A stretch of DNA of 64,000 nt, taken from positions 1,612,001 through 1,676,000 of the forward strand of contig NZ_CP023690.1 in NCBI RefSeq assembly GCF_008704795.1, written 5' to 3'. The position numbers were made by a program, and so were the translations under genes. How positions within the stretch are numbered: position 1 is the stretch's first letter; the number at the start of each line of letters is the position of its first letter. Of this stretch, positions 1 through 9,078 are shown in pieces. Below the pieces are notes generated by a model. The model was not told the DNA's origin, did not search any database, and saw only the letters and a list, made by a program, of their open reading frames with translations. The DNA is from Streptomyces spectabilis (GTDB lineage: Bacteria; Actinomycetota; Actinomycetes; Streptomycetales; Streptomycetaceae).

Positions 1-650
1 ACCGGGAACCGGCTGAGGCTGTTGCTGGACACCAGCTGGGACCGCAGCCGCGGATCGACGTCCATGAGGCCGAGCTTCCACGCGGCGAGGGCCGCGATGG
101 CCTCCGCCATCGGCGCCGGGACCGGGGTGCCCGCGGTGAACGTGCCGATGGCGGCGACCCCGGCCGTGCGGTGGTTGAAGCCCTGTGTGTGGGCGCCGAC
201 GACGGGCCGGTCGACGCCGCCCGCGCGGCCCTCGTAGATCGTGCCGCAGCGGTCGACGAGGAAGTTGTAGCCGATGTCGTCGAAGAGCCGGGCCCCGGTC
301 TGGCCCGCCGTGAGGGCCCGGATGATGCGTGGCGCGTCGGCGCAGTCGTACGCGTTCGGCGAGTCCGTGTGGTGGACGAAGACGGCGACGACGGGGCCGC
401 CGTAGCGCACCGGCGGAGCGGTCTCGCGGGCGTCGCCGAGCCACTCGGCGCGCGGCACGATGGGCGGCCGGGCCGCGCTGTGGACCGCCGTCACCGCGGC
501 GGCGCGCCGGCGCCCGTCGTCCTCGGCCGCGTGCTCGACGCCCACCGCGCACAGCGCGAGCGCCCCCACGGCCACCAGGCCGGGCACACCGGCGAGGGCC
601 GCGCGCCCGGCACGCGGCAGCCCCGCCACCGTCTCCCGCAAGGCACGCAT
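1..650 (-). CDS. Peptidoglycan-recognition-type N-acetylmuramoyl-L-alanine amidase, partial (3' end outside window)
   Basis: Reading the minus strand from ATG at 650 gives 216 residues without a stop. Residues about 17-37 are hydrophobic after a basic start, a signal peptide or membrane anchor. A PGRP/amidase_2 domain follows: RAEWL near residue 67, VHHTDSPN near 92 (first zinc-ligand His), YNFLVDRCGTIYEGRAGG near 128, and GAHTQGFN near 152. This family cleaves the bond between muramic acid and the stem peptide, outside the membrane. The later zinc ligand lies beyond position 1, so catalytic competence cannot be judged. The following minus-strand region upstream (651-769) separates it from the LysR gene. 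The family call is firm; the physiological role is not. Confidence 0.88.
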   Translation of the reverse strand, partial: MRALRETVAGLPRAGRAALAGVPGLVAVGALALCAVGVEHAAEDDGRRRAAAVTAVHSAARPPIVPRAEWLGDARETAPPVRYGGPVVAVFVHHTDSPNAYDCADAPRIIRALTAGQTGARLFDDIGYNFLVDRCGTIYEGRAGGVDRPVVGAHTQGFNHRTAGVAAIGTFTAGTPVPAPMAEAIAALAAWKLGLMDVDPRLRSQLVSSNSLSRFP

Positions 651-769
651 GCCTCCCACTCTCCGGTCGGCCGACCGCGCCCGCGCGCGGGGTGCGCCCG
701 GTCGGGGGACGCCTCCCCCGGCGCGAAGGCGGCGCGGCGCGCCCGCAGCCGGCCGGAGGCCCGCTGCCT

Positions 770-1723
770 TCAGACGTGCGCCGCGCGGCTCGCCCCCTGA
801 GCGGGCCCCGTCTGCGCGGGCACCGTGGCCATGCTCCCCGCGCCGCAGTCGGCGGCCACCGTGTCGGCGAAGGCGCGCGCGAGCGGGCTGAGCGCGTCCC
901 AGCGGCGCACCGCCCAGCCCACGGAGAGCGCGGGCAGCTCCGGCACCGGAACGAGGCGCAGCCCCGGCGGTCCCGACGCGCGCCAGCCGGGCAGCTCCGG
1001 CACGACGGCCTGGCCGACGCCGAGTTCGGTGAGCAGCAGCGCGGTGTCCCAGTCGGCCACGCTGGTGTGGCCCTGCGGCCGAAGGCCCGCCTCGGCGAGG
1101 GCCGCGTCGAGGCGCGAGCGCGAACTGGACACCTCCGGCGGCCGGATGAGCTGCACGCCGGCCAGGTCGGCGAGGGTGACGCGCCGCTTGGCGGCCAGGG
1201 GGTCGCCGCACGGCACGGCGAGCACCCAGCGCAGATCGGCGACGGGCCGCTGCTCGATGCCCCGCACGGGTTCGCCGATGGTGACCCAGGCCAGGTCCAG
1301 GTCGTCGGCGGCGAGCGCGTCGAAGCAGGCACGGCTCGAACTCGCCGTCTGGAACTCCAGGGCCACCTGCGGAAACCGCTGCCGGAAGCCGACGATCGCG
1401 TCGGCCATGAAGTGCCGCACCGTCGTGGCGCCCGTGGTGATGCGCACCGCGCCGCTCTCGCCGCGCACCAGGTCGCGCAGGCGGCGCAGGGCGAGGTCGA
1501 TGCCGCCGATGCCGTCGGACGCGGCGGCGTGCAGGATGCGCCCCGCCGACGTCGGCACGACACCGCGCGCGTGCCGCTCCAGAAGGCTGACGGCCAGCTC
1601 CTTCTCCAGGCGTTTGACGTGCTGGCTCACCGCCGACTGCGTACAGGAGAGGTCGCGCGCCACGGCGCTGAGGCTGCCGGCACGGCAGACGGCGATGAAG
1701 ACACGGAGATCGTCGAGCGTCAC
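770..1723 (-). CDS. LysR-family transcriptional regulator
   Basis: A 317-residue protein starting MTLDDLRVFIAV. The N-terminal winged helix-turn-helix (about residues 1-60, with SAVARDLSCTQSAVSQHVKR) is a standard LTTR DNA-binding domain, and residues about 88-295 are the periplasmic-binding-like effector domain. Length is normal for the family. It is divergent from the secreted protease gene across a 339-bp region that holds an inverted repeat about 110 bp upstream of the start, so self-regulation or control of the protease is possible. The effector and target are not deducible. Confidence 0.93.
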   Translation of the reverse strand: MTLDDLRVFIAVCRAGSLSAVARDLSCTQSAVSQHVKRLEKELAVSLLERHARGVVPTSAGRILHAAASDGIGGIDLALRRLRDLVRGESGAVRITTGATTVRHFMADAIVGFRQRFPQVALEFQTASSSRACFDALAADDLDLAWVTIGEPVRGIEQRPVADLRWVLAVPCGDPLAAKRRVTLADLAGVQLIRPPEVSSSRSRLDAALAEAGLRPQGHTSVADWDTALLLTELGVGQAVVPELPGWRASGPPGLRLVPVPELPALSVGWAVRRWDALSPLARAFADTVAADCGAGSMATVPAQTGPAQGASRAAHV

Positions 1724-2062
1724 GGCACGAAGCTAGGCCGTTCCCGCCGTCAGTGCCACATCCGGGGTGTGCCTCCGGGCCCGGCCCCGGTCCGGCTCCG
1801 GCCGGGCCCCCGACTGGGGCCTCCGCACCGTGTGCATGTTGCACAGATCACACGGGTCCGCGGGGCGCCGGGGAACCCCACTCCCTATTTCACCGTTGAA
1901 CAAGATGAGGGTCCCGACCGCGATTCCCCCGTCCGGCCGGGGCCCTCTCGCATGCACCCCCTGCCGACACTTCTGACCGACACACGCCTCCCCTGTTTGT
2001 CATGTACAGACCTACTGTCGTGAGCGGCAGCACCTTCCCCCACCGCCCTCCAAGGAGGCAGC
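1724..2062. promoter_or_regulatory. Divergent intergenic region between LysR gene and protease
   Basis: This 339-bp region holds the promoters of both flanking genes. It contains the short inverted repeat TGTGCA-TGT-TGCACA at 1831-1845, and an AAGGAGG ribosome-binding site at 2052-2058 for the protease GTG start at 2063. No convincing ORF lies here. Confidence 0.6.
1831..1845. promoter_or_regulatory. Inverted repeat TGTGCA-N3-TGCACA, candidate operator
   Basis: Perfect 6-bp arms separated by 3 bp, 108 bp upstream of the LysR start and 218 bp upstream of the protease start. The shape fits a LysR (T-N11-A) or a CRP-like site; neither is established. Confidence 0.4.
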
Positions 2063-3236
2063 GTGTTAAGACGCGTCATCGCGGCGGCCGCTCTCGTGGT
2101 CACGGCCGCCCTCGTCCCCGCCGCACCGACGACGGCGAGCGAAACGCCACCGGCCCCCGTCCGCACCGCCCCGGTTCCCGCCGCCGGCGAGGAGAGGGCG
2201 GTCGACCTCCGGCTCGGCTCCCCCGGCAGTCCGGCCCGGCAGGAGATCCGGCACCCGGGGGCGGCGTACGTCAAGGTGCACTTCGCCCGCGTCGCGCTCG
2301 CGCCCGGCGACCGCCTCACCGTGGCCGACCCGGCCGGACGCGAGGTGCACACCTACCACGGCGATCCCACCCGCGGCGCCGGGCGACGGGGGCTTCACCC
2401 GGCACGGCCGCACCGGCTTCGCCGCGATGTCGGTCGACGGGGACACCGCGGTGGTCACCCTGCACACCACCCGCGGCGAGCGGGGCTCGCACGCCAGGGT
2501 CGACCGGTACTGGCGCGGCTACACCCCGGCGGAGTTCGCCGCCGAGAACCCGGCGACGCGCAGCGTGTGCGGCGCCGACGGCCGCCGTGACGCGGTCTGC
2601 TACAAGACCAGCCACCCCGCGCACTACGCCGCGTCGCGCGGCGTGGCCCGCATGCTCCTGAACGGCGGGGGCTACTGCACCGCCTGGCGCGTGGGCCGCG
2701 GCAACCACATGATGACCAACAACCACTGCATCAAGACGCAGGCCGAACTGGACAGGGTGGAGCTGCAGTTCGACTACGACTGCGCCACCTGCGGCGGCAA
2801 CGACCCGCGCCCCGGCACCAAGGTCGGCGCGAACGCCCTGCTCCGCACCTCCGCGAGCCTCGACTTCACGCTCTTCAGCGTGGACAACTTCGACCAGATC
2901 ACCCAGTTCGGCACCCTGTTCCTGGAGACCCGCGCGCCGATCGCCAACGAGCAGGCGTACATCGCCGGACACGGCGACACCCGGCCCAAGCGCATCTCGA
3001 TCTACGAGGAGCGCGACGGCGGCGCCTACTGCGGCGTGCGGACCCCGCAACTCGGCTCCGAGGACGTCGGATACAACTGCGACACCTCCGGCGGCAGCTC
3101 CGGCTCCCCGGTGCTCGCCGGCTCCTCCCACAAGGTGATCGCCCTGCACTGGGGCGGCTCCTGCCCCACCAACGTGGGCACCCGCATGGAGAAGATCTAT
3201 CCGCAGGTCCAGGACCTGATCGACAACCGCCCGTAG
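2063..3236 (+). pseudogene. Secreted trypsin-like (S1) serine protease, interrupted by a 1-nt frameshift; TTA second codon
   Basis: GTG start at 2063 behind AAGGAGG gives a signal peptide (LRRVIAAAALVVTAALVPAA) and about 105 residues in one frame. The protease domain continues one base later (2384-3236). The catalytic His is in TNNHC (about 2724), an Asp is in SASLDFTLF, and the Ser is in CDTSGGSSGSPV (about 3099). Removing one G from the runs at 2381-2383 or 2388-2392 joins the two parts into about 390 residues. The fold resembles secreted lysyl-endopeptidase-like S1 proteases. Codon 2 is TTA (2066-2068), which in Streptomyces makes translation depend on the bldA tRNA. The downstream part has intact motifs and normal codon use, so a sequencing error or a very recent mutation is likely. 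Confidence 0.8.
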
Positions 3237-3365
3237 GCCGACGGCACGCAGGGGCGGAGCGCGGCACGTGCGCCCCGCCCCCACCTCCACACCCCCGCGC
3301 CACCCCTTCGGGCGGAATATGCCAACCGTCCCGCGCCGGGCTGGACAGGACGGCATCATGCGTCC

Positions 3366-3626
3366 ATGGACGGTGCCAAGCCTGTGCAGGTCTTGTTCCC
3401 ACCCGACGAGTACGACGCCGTACTGCGGCATGCGGACGGACTCGGCCTCACGGTCCCGGAGTTCATACGCCGGGTGGCGGCCGGGCACGTCCGGCGGGGC
3501 GGCGACGCGCGCGGAACCGGCGCGGTCCGGCGGGGCGCGAGCGTGCCGCCGGTGCGGCGCCGTCTCGACGCCTCGTCCGCCCCCGCGCTCCAGCGGTTCC
3601 TCGACACCCTGGCGACGGGGACCTGA
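3366..3626 (+). CDS. Small hypothetical protein, possible ribbon-helix-helix type
   Basis: 86 residues starting MDGAKPVQVLFPPDEY. Residues 8-38 (VLFPPDEYDAVLRHADGLGL, then TVPEFIRRVA) look like a beta strand followed by two helices, as in CopG/Arc-type DNA-binding proteins. The basic, Arg-rich middle is followed by a short C-terminal helix. It lies between the protease and the convergent asnB, and its last codon is 28 bp from the asnB stop. No partner toxin is visible. Function is unknown. Confidence 0.6.
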   Translation: MDGAKPVQVLFPPDEYDAVLRHADGLGLTVPEFIRRVAAGHVRRGGDARGTGAVRRGASVPPVRRRLDASSAPALQRFLDTLATGT

Positions 3627-3653
3627 CCCCGGCGCGGCCCGAGCGACAGGGCG

Positions 3654-5495
3654 TCAGCCCGGTGCGATCTCCGGCTTGTACAGGTCGAGCCAGACGGCCA
3701 GGTCGAGGGCGCGCTCGATGCCGCGCCGCGAGGCGGGCCTGATCTGCGGCGTCTCGCGGTGCGCGAGGCGCCGCAGCGCGTCCCGGTCCACGAGGTCGAA
3801 GACCGGGTGCCCGGGCTGCGCGAGCAGGTCCTTGGCGTGCTCCTGCAGCGCGAAGGCGTACTTCGGGTCCTGCGTCGACGGGTACGGGCTCTTCACCCGG
3901 TCGTACACCGACCGCGGGAGACGGTCCGCGGCGGCCTCCCGCAGCAGCGACTTCTCCCGGCCGTCGAAGGTCTTCAGGGCCCACGGCGCGTTGTAGACGT
4001 ACTCGACGAGGCGGTGGTCGCAGAACGGTACGCGCACCTCCAGGCCGACGGCCATGCTCGCCCGGTCCTTGCGGTCGAGCAGCACCCGCACGAAGCGCGT
4101 CAGATACAGATGGCTGATCGTGCGCATGCGGTACTCGACGTCGCTCTCGCCGTCGAGCCGTTCGACGGCGGCCACGGCCCCCGCATAGCTGTCGCCGACG
4201 TAGGACGGCAGGTCCAGGGTGTCCAGGACGTCACGGCGCAGCAGCCCCGTCTCGTCACCGAGGGTCTCGGCGTGCCGCACCAGCCAGGGGAAGGTGGTGC
4301 CGCGCCGCGCCTCCTCGTCGAAGAACTGGAGGTAGCCGCCGAAGACCTCGTCCGCCGACTCGCCGGACAGGGCGACCGTGGAGTGCTCGCGGATCGACTG
4401 GAACAACAGGTACAGCGAGGCGTCCATGTCGCCGAAGCCGACGGGCATGTCGCGCGCGGTGAGCATCTTCGCCCGCACGTGGGGGTCGGCGAGGGCCTGC
4501 GCGTCGAGCACGATGTCGCGGTGGTCGGTGCCCGCGAGGCGCGCCACGTCGTGCGCGTAGGGGGAATCCGGCGTCGCCCGCAGCGCGTCCGCCACGAAGT
4601 TGTCGTTCTGCCCGGCGAAGTCGACGGAGAAGCTGCGCAGCGTCTCGCCCGCGTCCTTGAGCTGGTGGGCGGCGAGGGCCGTCAGAGCGGAGGAGTCAAG
4701 TCCGCCGGAGAGCAGGACGCAGCGCGGTACGTCGGAGACGAGCTGGCGGCGCACGATGTCGTCGAGCAGGGTGCGGACGGTGGCCACGGACTCGTCGCGG
4801 CCGTGCTCGTGGGGCCGCGTCTCGAGCCGCCAGTAGGTGCGGGCGCGGGTGCCGTGGCGGTCCACGGTGACGACCGTGCCGGGCTCGACCTCGCGCATCC
4901 CGTCCCACACGGCGTGCCCCGGGGTCTTCACGAAGGCGAACACCTCGCGCAGCCCGTCGACGGTCACGCGCGCCCGGGCCAGCGGGTTGGCGAGGATCGC
5001 CTTGGGCTCGGAGCCGAAGAGGACGCCGTCGGGGGTCGGGCGGTAGTAGAAGGGCTTGATGCCCATGCGGTCGCGCACCATGACGAGGCGCTGCCGCGGG
5101 CCGTCCCACACGGCGAAGGCGTACATCCCGTTCAGCCGCTCGGCGACCTCCTCGCCCCACTGGAGGTAGCCGCGCAGCACGACCTCGGTGTCGGAGGCGG
5201 TGGTGAAGGCGTGGCCGAGCCCGGCCAGTTCGGCGCGCAGCTCGGTGAAGTTGTACGTCTCGCCGGAGTAGACGAGCGCCACCGTGCCGCCCGGCGTCGT
5301 CACGGTCATGGGCTGGCGCCCGCCGGGCAGGTCGATGATGGCCAGGCGCCGGTGGCCGAGCGCCGCGGGGCCCTCCGCCCACGTGCCGCGGTCGTCCGGG
5401 CCGCGACAGGCCATCGTCTCCGTCATCGCGTCCAGGACCCGGCCCTCGGTCCGCAGGTCGCGGTCGAACGAGACCCAGCCGGTGATTCCGCACAT
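3654..5495 (-). CDS. asnB: Asparagine synthetase (glutamine-hydrolysing)
   Basis: 613 residues starting MCGITGW; after Met removal Cys2 is the class II glutaminase nucleophile. The N-terminal Ntn amidotransferase domain (about 1-210) has the RGPDD and YSGETYNF motifs. The synthetase domain carries the pyrophosphate loop LLSGGLDSSAL near residue 265 and SGESADEVFGGY near 390. It makes asparagine from aspartate, glutamine and ATP. Length is typical of AsnB. A secondary-metabolite asparagine-synthase-like role is possible but nothing around it suggests a cluster. The ATG is preceded on its strand by GGGAGGAACCTGT. Confidence 0.96.
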   Translation of the reverse strand: MCGITGWVSFDRDLRTEGRVLDAMTETMACRGPDDRGTWAEGPAALGHRRLAIIDLPGGRQPMTVTTPGGTVALVYSGETYNFTELRAELAGLGHAFTTASDTEVVLRGYLQWGEEVAERLNGMYAFAVWDGPRQRLVMVRDRMGIKPFYYRPTPDGVLFGSEPKAILANPLARARVTVDGLREVFAFVKTPGHAVWDGMREVEPGTVVTVDRHGTRARTYWRLETRPHEHGRDESVATVRTLLDDIVRRQLVSDVPRCVLLSGGLDSSALTALAAHQLKDAGETLRSFSVDFAGQNDNFVADALRATPDSPYAHDVARLAGTDHRDIVLDAQALADPHVRAKMLTARDMPVGFGDMDASLYLLFQSIREHSTVALSGESADEVFGGYLQFFDEEARRGTTFPWLVRHAETLGDETGLLRRDVLDTLDLPSYVGDSYAGAVAAVERLDGESDVEYRMRTISHLYLTRFVRVLLDRKDRASMAVGLEVRVPFCDHRLVEYVYNAPWALKTFDGREKSLLREAAADRLPRSVYDRVKSPYPSTQDPKYAFALQEHAKDLLAQPGHPVFDLVDRDALRRLAHRETPQIRPASRRGIERALDLAVWLDLYKPEIAPG

Positions 5496-5805
5496 ACAGG
5501 TTCCTCCCGCCGAAGTAGTTGTATCTAGCAGCTATATCGCCAGACTCCGCCGCCGACCGCATACGGTCAACGAGCCCGTAACCCCGCGAACCCGTCCGAC
5601 CCACCGGGTTTCGGCCGCACCGGACCCGAGGTCAAGAAGTCACCATGACCGGACGGCCGCCGCTACCGCACCCGAACCCATGGCCCGCACGCCCGGAACA
5701 TCACATTCGGGCCATCCGTAAAGCTTTGCTCAACACATGTGCACACATCCCTCAACTCGACGCGCGCCGCCGGACGCCGGGGCGGCACGGCCGACGGGTC
5801 CGAGG
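5496..5805. other. Intergenic region upstream of asnB
   Basis: About 310 bp between asnB and the TetR gene. The part next to asnB is relatively AT-rich (TATAGC and TAGATACAAC on the minus strand) and probably holds its promoter. No RNA gene or credible ORF is seen in the rest. Confidence 0.5.
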
Positions 5806-6399
5806 TCACCCGGGCGTCAGACAGGCCTGCACGGCGGGCGCGTAGCGGTCGGTGATCTCGGGGATCGCCATCGCCCGCAGATGGGGGCCGCGGGCGATGC
5901 CGTACATCACGCCCAGGCCGAGCAGCATCGCCACCGCCATCTCGGCGCGCAGCCCCGCGTCCGCACCCGGGAGGCGCTCGCCGAGCCTGCGCACCACCTG
6001 CGTGCGGAAGTTGGCCCGCAGCACATAGCCGTGCTCGCGGTGCAGCGGGGCGAAGACGATGCGCAGGATGGGGTCGGCGCCCTGCTCGGCCTGGCTGGTG
6101 AGCAGGTGGTGGACCATGTGGCGGCCGAGCCCCTCCAGGGGCGCGTCGAGGATGGCCGCGGCGTCCGCCTCGAAGGACATGATCTGCGCGAACAGCGCGT
6201 CCTTGCTGCCGAAGTACTTCAGGACCAGCGGCGGGCTCACCCCGGCGCGCTCGGCCACCGCCCTGAGGGTGATGTCGGCGTGCGCGTGCCGCGCGAGCAG
6301 GTGCCGGGCGGCGCGCGTGATGGCGGCCTTGGTCGCTTCGGCGTCACGGCGCGCGGGCCCCGTCACGTGCCGGTGCGGCCCGGGGGTCGAGCTGGTCAT
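5806..6399 (-). CDS. TetR/AcrR-family transcriptional regulator
   Basis: 197 residues from ATG at 6399 (MTSSTPGPHRHVTG). The helix-turn-helix lies at about residues 20-70 (ATKAAITRAARHLLARHA, then ITLRAVAERAGVSPPLVLKYFGSK), followed by an all-helical ligand domain. A longer reading upstream exists but has no family similarity. It is divergent from the Gfo/Idh/MocA oxidoreductase across a 459-bp region that contains a strong inverted repeat at 6593-6632, a possible operator. The ligand is unknown. Confidence 0.92.
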   Translation of the reverse strand: MTSSTPGPHRHVTGPARRDAEATKAAITRAARHLLARHAHADITLRAVAERAGVSPPLVLKYFGSKDALFAQIMSFEADAAAILDAPLEGLGRHMVHHLLTSQAEQGADPILRIVFAPLHREHGYVLRANFRTQVVRRLGERLPGADAGLRAEMAVAMLLGLGVMYGIARGPHLRAMAIPEITDRYAPAVQACLTPG

Positions 6400-6858
6400 G
6401 GCGTCACTTTCCCTCACCGGCCGCCCGGTCGCGGCGGCCGGGTCCGAGGGTAGGGGGCAGCCGCCCCACAGGCCACGGACGGTTGCACAGGGCGCAACAG
6501 CCCCGCCATGAGCCGCACCACCGGATATCGGGAAACTCCAGGACAGTCGGGACAGTTCACGCGCGATTCCCGGACATCTTCCCCGGGAGCGAGTGAATGA
6601 CAATTCACCTGGCGTGCCGAATTGCCATTCACCCGCCGAGAGTTGACAGTACGTCGAATGACCGGCCGGACTTCGGGCACAGCCCCTGGGAATCGCCCCG
6701 GCGACCGCGCACCCTTCGCCGCAAGGTCCGTACCTTTATGGCCGAGGGCCGTCACGGGCTGTCCCCGCACGCGTACGGAGATCGCTCCGGGCCGCCTCCT
6801 GGCGGCCGCCGCCACCCGGCCCGAGGAGCGCCCCGCACCACTCCGCCATACTGCGGCC
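6400..6858. promoter_or_regulatory. Divergent regulatory region with a near-perfect inverted repeat
   Basis: 459 bp between the TetR and oxidoreductase genes. It holds the inverted repeat at 6593-6632 and, just before it, two GGACAGT-like direct repeats (around 6541-6557). No credible ORF lies here on either strand. Confidence 0.5.
6593..6632. promoter_or_regulatory. Inverted repeat, 14-bp arms, candidate TetR operator
   Basis: The left arm GTGAATGACAATTC (6593-6606) pairs with GAATTGCCATTCAC (6619-6632) with one mismatch and a 12-bp spacer. It lies 194 bp upstream of the TetR start and 227 bp upstream of the oxidoreductase start. TTGACA at 6643 could be a -35 element pointing to the oxidoreductase. 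Confidence 0.5.
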
Positions 6859-7803
6859 ATGACCAGATTTCGTGTGGGCTTGATCGGTACGGGTCCCTGG
6901 GCGACCGCGACGCACGCGCCGGTGCTCGCCGCGCATCCGGACGCCGAGCTCGCGGGCGTGTGGGGCCGCCGCCCCGAGGCCGCCGCCGAGCTCGCGGCCG
7001 CGCACGCCACCACGGCGTACGAGGACGTGGACGCGCTCATCGCCGCGAGCGACGCGGTCGCCTTCGCCGTGCCGCCGGACGTACAGGCGCCGCTCGCGGC
7101 GCGGGCCGCGCGGGCGGGCCGCCATCTGCTCCTGGACAAGCCGGTGGCCACGGACGCGGCCGCGGCGCACGCCCTGGCCGGGGAGGTGGAGCGGGCCGGC
7201 GTGGCCTCCGTGGTGTTCTTCACACTGCGGTTCGCCCCGCCCATGGCGGACTGGCTGGCCGCGCGGGCGCAGGAAGGGCCGTGGTTCACCGGGCGCGCCG
7301 ACTGGTACAGCTCGTTCTACGCCGCCGACGGGACCGGCGCGTTCGACTCGCCGTGGCGGGCGAGCAAGGGCGGCCTGTGGGACGTGGGGCCGCACGCGCT
7401 GTCCGTTCTGACGGCCGTACTCGGCGAGATCACGTCGGTCACGGCGGCTCCGGGCCCCGCCGACACGGTCCATCTCGTCCTCCGGCACGCGGGCGGCGCG
7501 TCCAGCACGGCGACGCTGACGCTGTGCGCGCCGGAGCGGGCGTCGGGCGTGAACCTTGAGTTCCGCGGCGAGCGCGGGACGGCGTCCCCGGAGGCGTTCG
7601 GAGAGACAGGGTGGGGCGATTCGGGCGTCGCATTTCAGTCAGCCGTGAGCGCGCTCGTGACGGCGGCACATGCCGGACGGCCGCACGCGTGCGACGTGCG
7701 ATTCGGTGCGCATGTGACGGAGATCCTGGCAGCGGCGGAAAATCAGGTATCGGCACTCGACGGCGCGACACAAGGGGGCCGAACGCGGACTCAGGCGTCT
7801 TGA
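6859..7803 (+). CDS. Gfo/Idh/MocA-family NAD(P)-dependent oxidoreductase
   Basis: 314 residues from ATG at 6859. The N-terminal Rossmann fold begins VGLIGTGPWATATHAPVL (GxGxxG-type nucleotide binding). The DKPVAT motif near residue 95 is the family's EKP-type catalytic lysine. The C-terminal alpha/beta domain has WRASKGGLWDVGPHAL, which includes a GGL-x5-H substrate pocket. Upstream in-frame codons extend the frame but lack similarity. There is no clear Shine-Dalgarno; a CATACT -10-like hexamer lies 6 bp before the ATG, so a leaderless transcript is possible. The substrate is probably a sugar, polyol or related small molecule and cannot be set from sequence. Confidence 0.92.
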   Translation: MTRFRVGLIGTGPWATATHAPVLAAHPDAELAGVWGRRPEAAAELAAAHATTAYEDVDALIAASDAVAFAVPPDVQAPLAARAARAGRHLLLDKPVATDAAAAHALAGEVERAGVASVVFFTLRFAPPMADWLAARAQEGPWFTGRADWYSSFYAADGTGAFDSPWRASKGGLWDVGPHALSVLTAVLGEITSVTAAPGPADTVHLVLRHAGGASSTATLTLCAPERASGVNLEFRGERGTASPEAFGETGWGDSGVAFQSAVSALVTAAHAGRPHACDVRFGAHVTEILAAAENQVSALDGATQGGRTRTQAS

Positions 7804-7821
7804 GCGAATACCAGCCACAAG

Positions 7822-7848
7822 GGCCGCCCGGAACAACACGGGGCGGCC
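7822..7848 (+). terminator. Hairpin after oxidoreductase gene
   Basis: GGCCGCCC at 7822-7829 pairs perfectly with GGGCGGCC at 7841-7848 across an 11-nt loop, 18 bp past the stop. There is no U tract, as is usual in Streptomyces. Confidence 0.55.
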
Positions 7849-8256
7849 GGTACCGTGGCCGCTACGTAATGGCGAGTGACGGCACCGGCCGCAGCCAGTG
7901 AACCCAGGAACCGAACCGGGTAGTAACTGCCACGCAGGTACACACTGCTCAGTTTCCGACCACACAGATCGGAATACGAACAACCGGTCCCGCGCGCTAC
8001 CCGACTACGACCCCGTAGGCGGAGGGGGTATCCGACGCCGAGGAATTTCAGCCAATTTCATGCTCCCCGAACAAGATGCCCCTGAGTTGTGCCCGCGAGC
8101 CCACCGACGATCAAACCTGCAGGTCGGTGACCCCGCCCACTCCATGATGCCGCACGAGCTGATCGTTTTCTTCAGGCAATGTTTATGCCCAAAGACGATG
8201 CGAATATTTAGACTGCTGATGCTCAACTCGGCGTGTACGAAGAGGGATTACCCACC
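7849..8256. other. Long leader/promoter region of the MmyB-like regulator
   Basis: About 410 bp of comparatively AT-rich non-coding DNA before the regulator. It contains TTTATGCCC and AATATTTAG stretches at 8178-8214 that could hold a promoter, and a GGCA-N7-TGCC inverted repeat near 8176-8190. A 120-codon plus-strand reading exists but has poor codon use and overlaps the next start. Confidence 0.45.
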
Positions 8257-9078
8257 ATGAACAAGACGGCGCTACGCGCTCTGCTCCGCGAACGACGCGC
8301 CCTCATCGCCCCTGAATCGCACGGCTTCGTCCGCTCGAGGGGGCAGGGCAGACGGGCTCCGGGGCTCTCCCAGCATCAGGTGGACCAACTCCTGCACCGC
8401 ACCCTTGGTACGTACCACCGCCTCGAGTCCGGCAACTACCCCAACCCACCGGCCGCCCTCCTGCGCGACGTGGCCCGCCTCTTCGGGCTGAACGAGCAGG
8501 AGTGGGTGTCGTTGTGCCGCTACGCCCTGCTCCAGGACCCGCCGGGGCCGCTCCACCTGTCGTCCGGCAAGGAGGTGCCCGGCGTCTGGCGCGAAGCGGT
8601 GAACGGCATCTCGCACATCGCGTACATCGCGGACGCGTCCTGGGACATGCTCGTGTACAACGACGCCTGCGCCGCCGTCTTCCCCGGCGGCGAGGTCCCG
8701 CCGAACATCATGCGCTGGATGGTCCTCAGCCCGGTGGCCCGCGAGATCCTCCTCGACTGGGACACCGCCTGGGCCCCCATGCTGCTGCCGCAGCTGCGCA
8801 GCGCGCTCGCCACCCGGCCGGAGGACGAGACGCTCCAGCAGATCGAGAAGGAGGTCCTGGCCGACCCCATGGCCGCGCCGCTGTACGGCGCGGACAAGCC
8901 CTACCCCCACCCCGACGGCGACGAGCGGCCCCTGCTGCACGCCGAGAAGGGGCCGGGCTGGGTCACGATGTGCGCCGCCCAGCCGCTGACCGCTCCGGGC
9001 GCCCGGATGATGATCCTGGTGTTCCACCCCGGTCGCGAGCGCGTCCACCCCCGGGCGCCGATGCTCCGGGCCACCTGA
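8257..9078 (+). CDS. Helix-turn-helix regulator with MmyB-like ligand-binding domain
   Basis: 273 residues from ATG at 8257 (MNKTALRALLRERR), with AGAGGG about 11 bp upstream; a GTG at 8233 is an alternative. Residues about 1-80 hold an XRE-type DNA-binding domain (LSQHQVDQLLHRTLGTYHRLESG). Residues about 95-265 match the MmyB-like PAS-type domain, including the WDMLVYNDA motif near 130 (consensus NxxWxxLAxN). These regulators often sit beside biosynthetic genes. Here the next gene is a type III polyketide synthase in the same orientation, which is the likely target. The inducer is unknown. Confidence 0.88.
   Translation: MNKTALRALLRERRALIAPESHGFVRSRGQGRRAPGLSQHQVDQLLHRTLGTYHRLESGNYPNPPAALLRDVARLFGLNEQEWVSLCRYALLQDPPGPLHLSSGKEVPGVWREAVNGISHIAYIADASWDMLVYNDACAAVFPGGEVPPNIMRWMVLSPVAREILLDWDTAWAPMLLPQLRSALATRPEDETLQQIEKEVLADPMAAPLYGADKPYPHPDGDERPLLHAEKGPGWVTMCAAQPLTAPGARMMILVFHPGRERVHPRAPMLRAT

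Noticed and set aside
664..677. Perfect palindrome CGGTCGGCCGACCG upstream of the amidase
   Set aside because: Short GC palindromes are frequent at this base composition; no independent support as an operator.
7898..8260. Plus-strand 120-codon frame before the MmyB-like regulator
   Set aside because: Low GC3, no recognisable features, and it overlaps the regulator start; treated as leader.
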